Shown piece after piece: positions 24,796 to 33,710 of a DNA stretch of 64,000 bases. The translations under genes were made by a program, and so were the position numbers. How positions within the stretch are numbered: the stretch's first letter is position 1; each line of letters begins with the position of its first letter. Location of the stretch: assembly GCA_963762965.1 (NCBI GenBank), contig CAVXME010000001.1:372001-436000 (forward strand). The letters run 5' to 3'. Source of the DNA: DATBAX01 sp963762965 (lineage in GTDB: Bacteria > Acidobacteriota > Terriglobia > Terriglobales > Acidobacteriaceae). Under the pieces are notes generated by a model. That model saw only the letters and a program-made list of their open reading frames with translations. It made no database searches and was not told the origin of the DNA.

Positions 24796-26160
24796 ATGCG
24801 GCACGATGCATGGCAATGGCCGTTCACCTGGGAAGGCCGCGTCCAACGCCTGCCCTACTTTGTGGCGGGAACGATTCTTGTCCTCTTGAAGTACGCTCTC
24901 GATTGGTCAGTCGCGGCCCGCTTCGGAGAGAGCTGGCATATCTGGAACTATTTTCTTCCCGCGCTCGACACTTCGTACTTCGCCCTTGGCATTCGCCAGC
25001 CTCGCATGTATGCGATTCTCTGGGCCATCGCCGTCCCTTTTTTCTGGGTCGGAATCACCCTCACTCTGCGTCGTTTACGCGATGCCGGCAAAGCCACCAC
25101 CTGGATTTTTCTTTTCTTCGTTCCGGTGGCCAATCTCATCATGTTCCTCTGGCTGTCGTTGGTGCCAGAGGCAACCGCGGCGCCTGCCAAAGACTCCGGA
25201 CTGGACAAGAATCGCAAGATCGCCAGACCTCACGGCGCTGCGCTCGGCCTGTTGCTGGCCGTCGTGCTCGGCATCGGTCTGGTAGCCCTGAGCTCGCGCG
25301 CGCTTGTGGAGTATTCCTGGGGCCTGTTCCTCGGCGTCCCGTTTCTGACTGGATTTGTCGCTTCCTGGTTCCTCAACGCCGAGACTTCCCACTCGCGCTT
25401 CGCCACCATCAAGGTTGTCACCCTCTCCACTTTTCTGATCGGCCTCGCCTTATTCGGCTTCGGAATGGAAGGTCTGTTCTGTCTCGCGATGGCGGTCCCG
25501 CTGGCTCTTCCGTTCTCGATCGCGGGAGGACTGCTGGCCCGGGACATTCTGCGCACTCGCAGCCAGAGCCCCTCTCATCCCACGCTCGCTGCTTGCTTGA
25601 TGGTCCTTCCATTGTTCATGTTCGCCGAACACGCCGCCAAACTCGAGCCCCCGGTGCTTTCCGTCACCACCAGCATCACCATAGATGCCCCGTTGTCAGC
25701 GGTGTGGAAAAACGTCGTCGCTTTTCCGCCGCTCGCGCCGCCTAAGGAGTTGTTATTCCGAGCCGGCATCGCCTATCCGACATCGGCACAAATCGTAGGG
25801 TCGGGCCCCGGAGCCATCCGTTACTGCCGCTTCTCCACCGGCGATTTCGTCGAGCCCATTACTGTTTGGGACGAAAACCATTTGCTCGCCTTCGACGTCT
25901 CCGCGCAGCCGCAAGCCATGCGCGAGTTCAGCCCCTGGAAGATCTCGCCTCCGCACCTCGAACACAACTACATGCGCTCGTTGCATGGCCAATTCCGCCT
26001 GGTCGCTTTGAGCGAGAACCGCACGCTTCTGGAAGGCACCACCTGGTACCAAAACTATTTCTGGCCGCAGGCGTATTGGCGCCAATGGTCAGACGGGATC
26101 GTCCATCAAATTCACCTGCGCGTCCTGCGCCACGTAAAACAACAAGCCGAGGCTCGCTAG
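24796..26160 (+). CDS. membrane protein with DUF805-like N-terminus and SRPBCC C-terminus
   Basis: The ATG at 24796 has GAGG eight bases upstream and gives 454 residues. The first 110 residues resemble DUF805 (WPFTWEGRVQRLPYFVAGTI, then four helices with LTLRRLRDAGKATTWIFLFF, the family's basic loop). Several more membrane helices follow to about residue 285. Residues about 300-450 form a soluble SRPBCC/polyketide-cyclase-like domain (VTTSITIDAPLSAVWKNVVA, then LLEGTTWYQNYFWPQAYWRQ). The SRPBCC fold binds hydrophobic ligands. The fusion suggests membrane sensing or lipid handling. It follows the TetR gene, and its stop codon touches repeat copy 2. Confidence 0.75.
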   Translation: MRHDAWQWPFTWEGRVQRLPYFVAGTILVLLKYALDWSVAARFGESWHIWNYFLPALDTSYFALGIRQPRMYAILWAIAVPFFWVGITLTLRRLRDAGKATTWIFLFFVPVANLIMFLWLSLVPEATAAPAKDSGLDKNRKIARPHGAALGLLLAVVLGIGLVALSSRALVEYSWGLFLGVPFLTGFVASWFLNAETSHSRFATIKVVTLSTFLIGLALFGFGMEGLFCLAMAVPLALPFSIAGGLLARDILRTRSQSPSHPTLAACLMVLPLFMFAEHAAKLEPPVLSVTTSITIDAPLSAVWKNVVAFPPLAPPKELLFRAGIAYPTSAQIVGSGPGAIRYCRFSTGDFVEPITVWDENHLLAFDVSAQPQAMREFSPWKISPPHLEHNYMRSLHGQFRLVALSENRTLLEGTTWYQNYFWPQAYWRQWSDGIVHQIHLRVLRHVKQQAEAR

Positions 26161-26245
26161 TTCCGCTCGCATAGTCCTGTCATCCTGAGCGAAATGAGCT
26201 TGATCGCTCGCAATCAAACTCATGCAGTCGAAGGACCCCTATCGC
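26161..26245. repeat. 85-bp dispersed repeat, copy 2
   Basis: It begins at the base after the stop codon of the preceding gene and matches 23876-23960 base for base apart from about nine substitutions. The stem is imperfect here (GAGCTTGAT against ATCAAACTC). Confidence 0.8.
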
Positions 26246-26295
26246 CAGCTACACCGTTTTCGCCGGTCGTCCGGACTGCACGGCCACCGTAATGG

Positions 26296-27015
26296 TCATC
26301 GTCCATCGCCTTCGAGAGCGTCCAGTTCGTCGATGGTGCGCTGATAGCCCGCTACGGCGCGCCGAGTCAGCGGCCTGGTGACCAGGAGCGACAGTACAAG
26401 AACTCCGCAAGCCACGAGATTGGCACCAAGAATAGCCTCGCGAGCGGCGGAGGGCTTGAGCAGCCATGCGTGGTAAGTGCCCATCATCGGCCCGGCCACG
26501 AACAGTGCTGCCCGCGACCAGTACCACAATCCGGAATAGAGATCTCGCTGATGTCCCAGCGCCGACCGGTAAGCATCGGCAACCTCCTGCGACCCACCTT
26601 CGCGGGGGAATCTCCATCCCCGATCGGCAATCGCCTCGCACGCGATGTATCCCAAAACGGCAAGAATTAGACACCATCCCAATCCTTCCTTCCGTCCGGC
26701 CACCGTGGGCCGGAAGATCCCTGAGAACCAGTAGCTGATCCACAAAAGGCTGAGGGCGGTAAGGACCGCCGAGAGGCGAGTTCTCCGCAGAAGGTGCTGC
26801 GCGGCACGCGGGACTTCGGACATTGAGGTAAGCGGAGCATTCCAGCAGCTCGCTGCCATCCTCCAGCTACCCAGCGCCCAACGCAGCGCCGCCCAATCGC
26901 TCTCGATGAACTCAAGCTCCCGCGAGGTGGCGCGCGCCCAATCCTTGAATGCGGGCGGGCAGCGGCGAATCACGGTATCGGATATCTTAATGGCGAGTTT
27001 GCGGAGACGAGTCAT
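26296..27015 (-). CDS. membrane protein paired with PadR regulator
   Basis: I do not recognise this 239-residue protein. After about 85 soluble residues with many basic and aromatic residues (FKDWARATSRELEFIESDWA), it has about four hydrophobic segments (residues about 85-105, 115-132, 165-185, 195-215). Its start codon overlaps the stop of the PadR gene by one base, so the two are translated together. Such PadR-plus-membrane-protein pairs are common in Acidobacteria, and the regulator usually controls its own operon. Confidence 0.7.
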   Translation of the reverse strand: MTRLRKLAIKISDTVIRRCPPAFKDWARATSRELEFIESDWAALRWALGSWRMAASCWNAPLTSMSEVPRAAQHLLRRTRLSAVLTALSLLWISYWFSGIFRPTVAGRKEGLGWCLILAVLGYIACEAIADRGWRFPREGGSQEVADAYRSALGHQRDLYSGLWYWSRAALFVAGPMMGTYHAWLLKPSAAREAILGANLVACGVLVLSLLVTRPLTRRAVAGYQRTIDELDALEGDGR

Positions 27016-27326
27016 CAGGCTTTCACCCCACTGAACGCTGGCTGAGCATTGAGGAATTGCACGTCCCCGGCCATCACTTGGGTGCGTGCGTATCTCAATC
27101 CATCTGCCGTTAGCTTATACATATGGCGGGGAGGCCTGCCCGCTTCAACTGTCTCCCACGCCGTCTCCAGCAGGCTGCGGTCTGCAAGCCGTATCAGAAT
27201 CGGGTATAAGGTGCCGGATTTCAGACCGGTATTGCGGCTGATGTCGTAGCCGTACTTCCACTCGTCCGGCCTGCGGAGGAATTCGGTCAGCACCAGGGCT
27301 GTCTGGGGCGATCTGCGCAATTTCAT
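27015..27326 (-). CDS. PadR-family transcriptional regulator
   Basis: This is a 103-residue winged-helix protein. TEFLRRPDEWKYGYDISRNT, GLKSGTLYPILIRLADRSLL and GRPPRHMYKLTADGLRYART are the PadR signatures, the last being the wing. It belongs to the short subfamily without a long C-terminal dimer helix. It is the first gene of a pair with the membrane protein that overlaps its stop, and a palindrome lies within its promoter just upstream. Confidence 0.92.
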   Translation of the reverse strand: MKLRRSPQTALVLTEFLRRPDEWKYGYDISRNTGLKSGTLYPILIRLADRSLLETAWETVEAGRPPRHMYKLTADGLRYARTQVMAGDVQFLNAQPAFSGVKA

Positions 27327-27332
27327 GAGATA

Positions 27333-27361
27333 ACTCTACATATGTAGAATAAAGTTGTCAA
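27333..27361 (-). promoter_or_regulatory. promoter with palindromic operator for padR operon
   Basis: On the minus strand TTGACA (27361-27356), a 17-base spacer and TAGAGT (27338-27333) make a good sigma-70 promoter. A perfect 12-bp palindrome CTACATATGTAG (27336-27347) overlaps the spacer and the -10 box, as expected for an autoregulated PadR repressor, whose sites often contain ATGT/ACAT half-sites. Confidence 0.62.
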
Positions 27362-27389
27362 GAGCATTTATCGATCGCACCATGGAACA

Positions 27390-28049
27390 CTACAGGGACC
27401 TTGGAGGGCGGCCGGATTGTACGGCCGCCGCCAACTCTCTTGCCGCACTGACAATCCTCTCCAACTTCCCTTCCCGCAGTGCTGCGCTGTCGATGAGTTC
27501 CGATCCCACGCCCAGGGCAAACGCTCCGGCGGCCAGAAATTCGGCGGCGTTTGCGACGTTGACCCCGCCGGTCGGGATGAAAGAAAGATCCGGGAATGGC
27601 CCCCGCAAAGCTTTCAGATATTTGGCCCCGCCCAGACTGCCGCAGGGAAAAATCTTGATCAATTTCGCTCCCTGCGCCGACGCGCCCATGATTTCCGTCG
27701 GCGTCAGTGCTCCGGCGATGGCGAGCTTCGAACGCTGTTTCGCGGTTTCGAGAACTGCGATCGACAGCCCGGGGCTCACCAGGAATTGCGCTCCAGCGTC
27801 GAGGCAAGCATTGGCTTGCTCTGCATTCAACACAGTGCCGGCGCCGACCAGCACTTTGTGTCCATGACTCTTTGCCAGTTGCCGGATCAGAGACACCGCG
27901 TCGGGAACTGTCATCGTAATTTCCACGATCGGAATTCCCCCTGCCTCGATCGCTTCAACCGCGCGGATGGCATCGACCGCATTCGCGGCGCGCACTACTG
28001 GAATGATTCCTACCTCGCTGATTCTTTCGATTACTTGTTCAATCGTCAT
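27390..28049 (-). CDS. eda: KDPG/KHG aldolase
   Basis: This 219-residue class I aldolase splits 2-keto-3-deoxy-6-phosphogluconate into pyruvate and glyceraldehyde-3-phosphate. The glutamate in GGIPIVEITMTVPDAV and the Schiff-base lysine in GAKLIKIFPCGSLGG align with the known active site; VGAGTVLNAEQANACLDAGA and FIPTGGVNVANAAEFLAAGA are also conserved. It is the last gene of a minus-strand run after the kinase (21 bp gap), which supplies its substrate. Confidence 0.93.
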   Translation of the reverse strand: MTIEQVIERISEVGIIPVVRAANAVDAIRAVEAIEAGGIPIVEITMTVPDAVSLIRQLAKSHGHKVLVGAGTVLNAEQANACLDAGAQFLVSPGLSIAVLETAKQRSKLAIAGALTPTEIMGASAQGAKLIKIFPCGSLGGAKYLKALRGPFPDLSFIPTGGVNVANAAEFLAAGAFALGVGSELIDSAALREGKLERIVSAARELAAAVQSGRPPRSL

Positions 28050-28070
28050 TGGTGTACGTCACGACAGCGC

Positions 28071-29171
28071 CTACCGGTCGATGCGGGCGGCATTCGACTT
28101 CATTACTTTCAGGACTTCATCCAGGGTTGCCATGGTGGTGTCGCCGGGGGTGGTCATGGCCAGCGCTCCGTGCGCAGCCCCGCATTCCACCGCCCATTGC
28201 GCATCCTTCCCGGTCAAGAATCCATAGATCAAGCCGGACGCAAAAGAATCTCCCCCACCGACGCGGTCATAAATTTCCAGGTCCTTGCGAACTTTTGCTT
28301 CGAAGAATTTTCCCGCATGAAAGCAGACAGCTCCCCAATCGTTCACCGTCGCGGTCTTCGCGTGGCGCAGAGTGGTCGCAACCACCGACAAGTTGGGATA
28401 CGCTTCCACCACTTCGCCGATCATTCGTTTGAAGTTGCCGGCATCGAGCTGGGAATGATTTTCGTCGAGGCCTGCGACCGCGAAACCAAGAGCTGCGCTG
28501 AAATCCTCTTCGTTGCCCAACATCACATCGACGAACGGGGCCAGCATGCGGTTTATTTCCTGCGCCTTCGCCTTCCCGCCGATGGATTTCCATAACGAAG
28601 GCCGGTAATTCAGATCATAGGAAACAATCGCTCCGGCGCGCCGCGCCGCTTCCATCGCCTCTTTCGCGACTGCGGGAGTGCTCTCCGACAGCGCGCAAAA
28701 AATGCCGCCAGTGTGAAACCAGCGAGCGCCTTCCTGACCGAAAATCTTTTCCCAATTGATTTCGCCAGGTTTCAGTTGTGAAATCGCGGTGTGCCCGCGA
28801 TCGGAACATCCCACCGCCGCTCGCAGGCCAAAACCCCTCTCGGTAAAATTCAACCCGTTACGGACGGAGCGACCAACACCATCGTAAGGCACCCAACCCA
28901 CGTATCTTTGATCGACACCGCCCTGAAACATCAGGTCTTCGATCAACCTTCCCACCGGATTGTCCGCCAGCGCGGTGACGATCGCAGTGCTCAGGCCGAA
29001 ACAACGCTTCAGTCCCCGCGCCACGTTATATTCGCCGCCGCCTTCCCACACCCGAAACTCGCGCGTGGTCGCGATGCGGCCGTCGGCGGGATCGAGCCGC
29101 AACATCACTTCGCCCAAGCTCACCAGGTCCCACTGGCACTTATCTCTTAATTTGAGATTGAGTTCTTTCAT
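28071..29171 (-). CDS. kdgK: 2-keto-3-deoxygluconate kinase (PfkB family)
   Basis: The start at 29171 overlaps the upstream stop as ATGA, giving 366 residues; a Met three codons earlier is possible. It is a PfkB-type sugar kinase: SLGEVMLRLDPADG at the N-terminus, GGGEYNVARGLKRCFGLST, and VGGGDSFASGLIYGFLTGKD with the catalytic aspartate. The GGGEYN motif and gene order kinase-aldolase support 2-keto-3-deoxygluconate as substrate. It is somewhat longer than typical KdgK (about 310), the extra residues lying in the first half. Confidence 0.85.
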   Translation of the reverse strand: MKELNLKLRDKCQWDLVSLGEVMLRLDPADGRIATTREFRVWEGGGEYNVARGLKRCFGLSTAIVTALADNPVGRLIEDLMFQGGVDQRYVGWVPYDGVGRSVRNGLNFTERGFGLRAAVGCSDRGHTAISQLKPGEINWEKIFGQEGARWFHTGGIFCALSESTPAVAKEAMEAARRAGAIVSYDLNYRPSLWKSIGGKAKAQEINRMLAPFVDVMLGNEEDFSAALGFAVAGLDENHSQLDAGNFKRMIGEVVEAYPNLSVVATTLRHAKTATVNDWGAVCFHAGKFFEAKVRKDLEIYDRVGGGDSFASGLIYGFLTGKDAQWAVECGAAHGALAMTTPGDTTMATLDEVLKVMKSNAARIDR

Positions 29172-30025
29172 TGCTTGCATTCCACAACCTGCTGCCGGGA
29201 TTCTCCCAGGCCTTCGATTCCCAGTTCCACGACATCACCCGGCCGCAGATAGGTCGGCGGATTCATTCCTAAACCGACGCCGGCTGGAGTTCCGGTACTG
29301 ATCACGTCCCCCGGAAGCAGTGTCATAAATTCGCTCACGTAAGAAATCAACGTCGCTACATCAAAGATCATGTTTGCTGTCGAGCCGTTCTGGCGAAGCT
29401 GGCCATTCACTTTCAGCCACAGGGAAAGATTACCGGCGTCCGGAAGTTCGTCCGGAGTCGCAAGGAACGGACCCAGCGGCGCAAACGTGTCCGCACTTTT
29501 TCCTTTCACCCATTGTCCTCCACGCTCCAACTGAAAGCTGCGCTCGGAATAATCGTTGTGCAGCACATAGCCGGCGACATAATCGAGGGCTTTTTCTTTG
29601 TGCACGTATGAGGCTCGCTTGCCGATGACGACGGCCAGCTCCACCTCCCAGTCCACCTTGGTCGCGTTGCGGGGAATCACCAGGTCATCGTTCGGCCCGA
29701 CCAGGGAAGTCGTGGCTTTGAAAAAAATCACTGGTTCCTTCGGCGGCTGGGCCTTGGTCTCGGCCGCATGATCGCGGTAGTTGAGTCCAATGCAGACGAT
29801 CTTGCTGGGCCGGCAAACCGGCGGGCCCAGGCGAACGGACGGAGCGACCTGCGGTGCGGTCGTGGCGTTCTTGCGCAACCATGAATAGAGTTCCGCCAAA
29901 ATGCCACCGGCAAAAAATTCTTCGTCATAGTCCGAACCAAACCCGGACGCGTCAACGCGACGGCCATCTGGCAAAAGCAGGCCGGGCTTTTCCTGACCCC
30001 GCTCACCGAATCGAATCAGTTTCAT
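29168..30025 (-). CDS. fumarylacetoacetate hydrolase-family protein
   Basis: This 285-residue protein has the FAH fold: CIGLNYRDHAAETKAQPPKE, the metal-binding acidic cluster in KVDWEVELAVVIGKRA, VAGYVLHNDYSERSFQLERG, and TGTPAGVGLGMNPPTYLRPG. FAH members act as hydrolases or decarboxylases on dioxo acids, for example 2,4-diketo-3-deoxy-L-fuconate in the non-phosphorylated L-fucose and L-rhamnose routes. It is the first gene of a run with kdgK and eda, so a role in sugar-acid breakdown is inferred. The exact substrate is open. Confidence 0.88.
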   Translation of the reverse strand: MKLIRFGERGQEKPGLLLPDGRRVDASGFGSDYDEEFFAGGILAELYSWLRKNATTAPQVAPSVRLGPPVCRPSKIVCIGLNYRDHAAETKAQPPKEPVIFFKATTSLVGPNDDLVIPRNATKVDWEVELAVVIGKRASYVHKEKALDYVAGYVLHNDYSERSFQLERGGQWVKGKSADTFAPLGPFLATPDELPDAGNLSLWLKVNGQLRQNGSTANMIFDVATLISYVSEFMTLLPGDVISTGTPAGVGLGMNPPTYLRPGDVVELGIEGLGESRQQVVECKQ

Positions 30026-30123
30026 GAAGCACTCCGGGAACGGCGATTGTACCAGCGGCTTGGCCTGTTGGCTGTGGCACTTTTTCTCTGAGGCAGCTTG
30101 CCAGAAGAAACTCCCCCCGCATG

Positions 30124-30160
30124 AAAAAAGGCTCCTTCGGCGATCGCAGAAGGAGCCTTG
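30124..30160 (-). terminator. rho-independent terminator of the TonB-dependent receptor gene
   Basis: On the minus strand AAGGCTCCTTC pairs perfectly with GAAGGAGCCTT around a 10-base loop, followed by a T run. It lies 19 bases after the receptor stop and separates it from the FAH gene. Confidence 0.85.
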
Positions 30161-30178
30161 GAATGGTGCTTCTCGCAG

Positions 30179-33100
30179 CTAGAAAATGATCTTCCCAGCA
30201 AGTTGCATGTTGAAGGCCTCACCCGGCCCAATGCCAGGCGCACCGTTGAAGTCGCCGATGGTATCGCTTACGATGCCGCCGCTAACCGATCCCGGCCCCG
30301 AAGCGAGATTGACCCGGTTGAACAGGTTAAACATCTCAGCACGAAGCTGCAATTTCACTCGCTCCGTGATTGGAATGTTCTTGAGGACCGAGAGATCCAC
30401 ATCCGCAAAACCCGGCCCGTAGTATTGATTGCGGCGCAGGTCGCCTTCGAAAGTATTGGGCAGGCAACTCGGATCCGTTCCGCCAGCTGCGATCGGTGTG
30501 CAGAAGGCAGCCGGGTTGATCCAGGTCACTCCAGACTTCGAAAATGCGTGCGAGACACCCGCGAACGGATTACCAATCAAATCCTGGCCAGTGCGGGTTT
30601 CATCGAACGGTTGTCCTCCATGGAACGTCATCAAACTGGTGACTTGCCAACCGTGCGTGAGCATTTTTGGGCCATGTGAAGAGCCGGGCACATCGTAGAT
30701 GAAGAAAGCCGAGAAGTTGTTACGGGTATCGAAATCCCCGTTGCCATACTCCGCCTGCAGGTTGGTGCTGTCCCTAGGCAGAGCGCCGCGGTACTCGCTG
30801 ACTTCATCCAGTTCATGCGCCCAGGTGTAAGAGATCTGCCCACTCAAACCGTGCCAGGACCGAAGCTTGAGCGTGGTTTGCAACGCGTTGTAGTTGGAAG
30901 TGCCGATGCTGTTGAGCTGGTTGATGCCGCCATAGTTCGGGAACTGCGCGGAATACTGCCCGAACTGGTTAATGTTCAACATGATGGACGACTTGCGGCC
31001 TTCGCTGCCTACATACCCGATCTGAAACACGGCAGCGTTCCCCAGGCTTTTTTCAACGTTCAGGTTGTAGTTGTAGAAGTAGGGGGTGCGGAAGTTTTGA
31101 CTGACCGAAAATACGTCGAACACCGATGTACCGCAATTGGGGTCAGTCGCAACATTTCCCGTGGTGCAGGTTGAAACCCCGGGGAAAATATAAGTGTTGG
31201 GCTGCCAGGTATACCCATTCAGGCTGTAAGTGGAAACCGGCGACGGCCCCGCCGGGTTATCCTCCAGACCGTCGGCATTATTCGGTGGCCGGAAGTCGAG
31301 GAACGGATTCATGTTGATCTGGTCGTAGAACACGCCAATTCCGCCACGAATCACCAGATCGCCATTGGCCACAGGTTGGTAAGCGAAGCCGAAGCGCGGC
31401 GCAAAGTTGTTCCTATCTGGGGGGAAGATCGAACTGATGCCATTTCCTTGAATCTCAATGCCGCCAGCCGACGGGACAAAGACCGCTAGATCCTTGCTCC
31501 CATTATGAAGCGGCCCGTAATAGTCGTAGCGTAGGCCAAGGTTGATGTTGAGCTTATGTGTAATCTGCCAATCGTCCTGGCCGAAGAAATCGAATCCGTT
31601 GACCACGACCTTCCGTTCCGCATTTCCTACGGCGATTCCAGAGGTTGATACGTCGCCGGCTAGAAAATCAGAGAGAGCATTGGTAGCGCATTGGATCTGA
31701 TCTGCCGAAGTGCCATTGCCCAGACATAATGTATTCCAGGGCCCCTGCGTTCCGTCAAAGGTGAACTTTCCCAGCGAATGGCGGAAGTAAAACTCATCTA
31801 CGTGCCCTTGACGCATTTCGCCGCCGAAACGAAACTGATGTTTGCCGACGTTATAGGAAAGAATATCGGAGAGCATCCCGGTAATGTCATTGCGTCCTTC
31901 CGGTGGCGTGATTCCTACCTGTTCAAACCCGAAGGCCTGTGCGCTAGAGGGAGGACTAATGATGATGTTTGGCGCTCCAAGAATGGGCTCACCTTTAATT
32001 AAGGCGTCCGGGCTCGTGTACAAACCCAGGGCGTGAGTATCGAAGCTGTGGTTGGCGTCGTTAAAGGTCTGGTTGAAATAATTGACTCCAAAAAGGATCT
32101 GGTTGGTCATCCGCGCAGTAAGTGTGGAATTGAGAACGGCCGCATAGTTATATACGTGGATGGGGGCTTTTTCAAAGTAGTACGCCAAGTTTGAACTAGC
32201 TGTTGCCAGTGCGGGACTGCCACCCAGCGGTGCAGTCTGACTTCCTTGTCCGCCGAACCAACGAATCGAGAAATGTTCCTTCTCCGTGAAGTTGTGATCC
32301 AGCTTAATCACGCCGTTGTAACTATAGCCCGTGGACGCAACCGGACTGAAAAAGTTGTTCTGGGTTGCAGGCAGACCATCAATCGTGCTCGGCCAAATAT
32401 TCGCAAGGAGTGCCTGCGAGACTGAGCTGGGCGTGACATCAAAAGTGGTGAGTTGAGCCTGCGCGGCCGCCACCCAGTCAGCTGAAGGCTCGGTGGCCAG
32501 GCCCGACAGGCCAATAATGTATTGCTGCTTTTCGTACGAAACGAAATAAAACGTCTTGTCCTTGAAAATTGGGCCGCCGAGTGAAAATCCATAATTCTCA
32601 TTGCGCAGTTCGGGCTTTTTTACACCATCTGGCGTAAAGGGCGACGCCGAGGCAAAAGCTTCATTGCGATCGTAGTAATAGGCGCTGCCGTGAAGCTGAT
32701 TGGTACCGGCTTTCAGAACCAGGTTGACGATGCCGCCTGCGTTGCGTCCGCTCTCTGCATTCGACTGCGACTGCGCGGAGAATTCATCGACCGCGTCCAG
32801 CGGCATCACGACACCGGCGATTCCCGACACGCCGCCTTGATTCACCGCCGGAATGTTATGCCAGAAGTCATTGTTGTCCACGCCATCAATTTGCCAGTTC
32901 ATCTGGTTGGCGCGCGTGCCGTTCAGGGAGCCGAAGCCGCCGACCGAATAGCCACCGTAGCCAGGCTGGACGGCAATAAACTGCGTGAAATCGCGCCCGT
33001 TCATGGGCACGTCCTGAATCGCCTCTTCAGGAATCGTGTTGCTCTGGGTCGCGCTGGTAGTATCGACCTCTAGCGCGGCAGCGGAAACCTCAACCGTGGT

Positions 33101-33433
33101 CGATTCACCCAACTTCAGTTTGACCGGCAAGGTGTATACCGACCCGGCGGTCACCGCAATCTTGTCGATCGTTGCAGGCGGAAAACCGCTCGCAGTCACA
33201 ATAATTGTGTATTGCCCCAGCGGAAGGTCCTGGAAAGAAAACTGGCCATCACTGGTGGTGACGGTGGATTGGGCGATGCCGGTTGCAGGGTTTGTGATCG
33301 CGACTTTGGCATCGGCGACTACTGCCCCCGATGGGTCCGAAACGGTGCCGTTGATGGCGCCGCGGAATGTTTGGCCCTGCATGGCAACCCCAAGCAGAAC
33401 AATTGCGATAACAGCGCTCAATAGATGTCGCAT
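30179..33433 (-). CDS. Oar-like TonB-dependent outer-membrane receptor
   Basis: The 1,084-residue protein starts with a signal peptide (MRHLLSAVIAIVLLGVAMQG) and a strong AAGGAGGG ribosome site. Residues about 24-105 are a carboxypeptidase-regulatory-like domain (GAINGTVSDPSGAVVADAKV). A plug domain follows at about 125-235 (IQDVPMNGRDFTQFIAVQPG), then a large barrel ending in the aromatic C-terminus LQLRAEMFNLFNRVNL through AGKIIF. Acidobacteria carry many such receptors for glycan or other large substrates. It sits next to the FAH-kdgK-eda genes on the same strand and may import the substrate, though a terminator separates them. Confidence 0.93.
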   Translation of the reverse strand: MRHLLSAVIAIVLLGVAMQGQTFRGAINGTVSDPSGAVVADAKVAITNPATGIAQSTVTTSDGQFSFQDLPLGQYTIIVTASGFPPATIDKIAVTAGSVYTLPVKLKLGESTTVEVSAAALEVDTTSATQSNTIPEEAIQDVPMNGRDFTQFIAVQPGYGGYSVGGFGSLNGTRANQMNWQIDGVDNNDFWHNIPAVNQGGVSGIAGVVMPLDAVDEFSAQSQSNAESGRNAGGIVNLVLKAGTNQLHGSAYYYDRNEAFASASPFTPDGVKKPELRNENYGFSLGGPIFKDKTFYFVSYEKQQYIIGLSGLATEPSADWVAAAQAQLTTFDVTPSSVSQALLANIWPSTIDGLPATQNNFFSPVASTGYSYNGVIKLDHNFTEKEHFSIRWFGGQGSQTAPLGGSPALATASSNLAYYFEKAPIHVYNYAAVLNSTLTARMTNQILFGVNYFNQTFNDANHSFDTHALGLYTSPDALIKGEPILGAPNIIISPPSSAQAFGFEQVGITPPEGRNDITGMLSDILSYNVGKHQFRFGGEMRQGHVDEFYFRHSLGKFTFDGTQGPWNTLCLGNGTSADQIQCATNALSDFLAGDVSTSGIAVGNAERKVVVNGFDFFGQDDWQITHKLNINLGLRYDYYGPLHNGSKDLAVFVPSAGGIEIQGNGISSIFPPDRNNFAPRFGFAYQPVANGDLVIRGGIGVFYDQINMNPFLDFRPPNNADGLEDNPAGPSPVSTYSLNGYTWQPNTYIFPGVSTCTTGNVATDPNCGTSVFDVFSVSQNFRTPYFYNYNLNVEKSLGNAAVFQIGYVGSEGRKSSIMLNINQFGQYSAQFPNYGGINQLNSIGTSNYNALQTTLKLRSWHGLSGQISYTWAHELDEVSEYRGALPRDSTNLQAEYGNGDFDTRNNFSAFFIYDVPGSSHGPKMLTHGWQVTSLMTFHGGQPFDETRTGQDLIGNPFAGVSHAFSKSGVTWINPAAFCTPIAAGGTDPSCLPNTFEGDLRRNQYYGPGFADVDLSVLKNIPITERVKLQLRAEMFNLFNRVNLASGPGSVSGGIVSDTIGDFNGAPGIGPGEAFNMQLAGKIIF

Positions 33434-33710
33434 AACCCTCCTTAGTAAAAAGTCGATGTGGAACGGAGCCTAAAATGGATGTTGTTGACAATTACTTCGC
33501 AGGTGGCAAGCCAAAGCAGGTCTAATATAAAACTAATGTTATCAGCGACTTGAAAGAACGCATGGAATTTAAAATATGTTCTGCGGGAGCCGCCGCAATG
33601 AAATATATGGAAATCCGTAGCACTGAAATTGAGGCGGTGAGACGTTAAATCCCGAAATCGAATTGTACCCATCTATAAAACAACTAACGGCCTTCGATCA
33701 TCCGTCCCGC

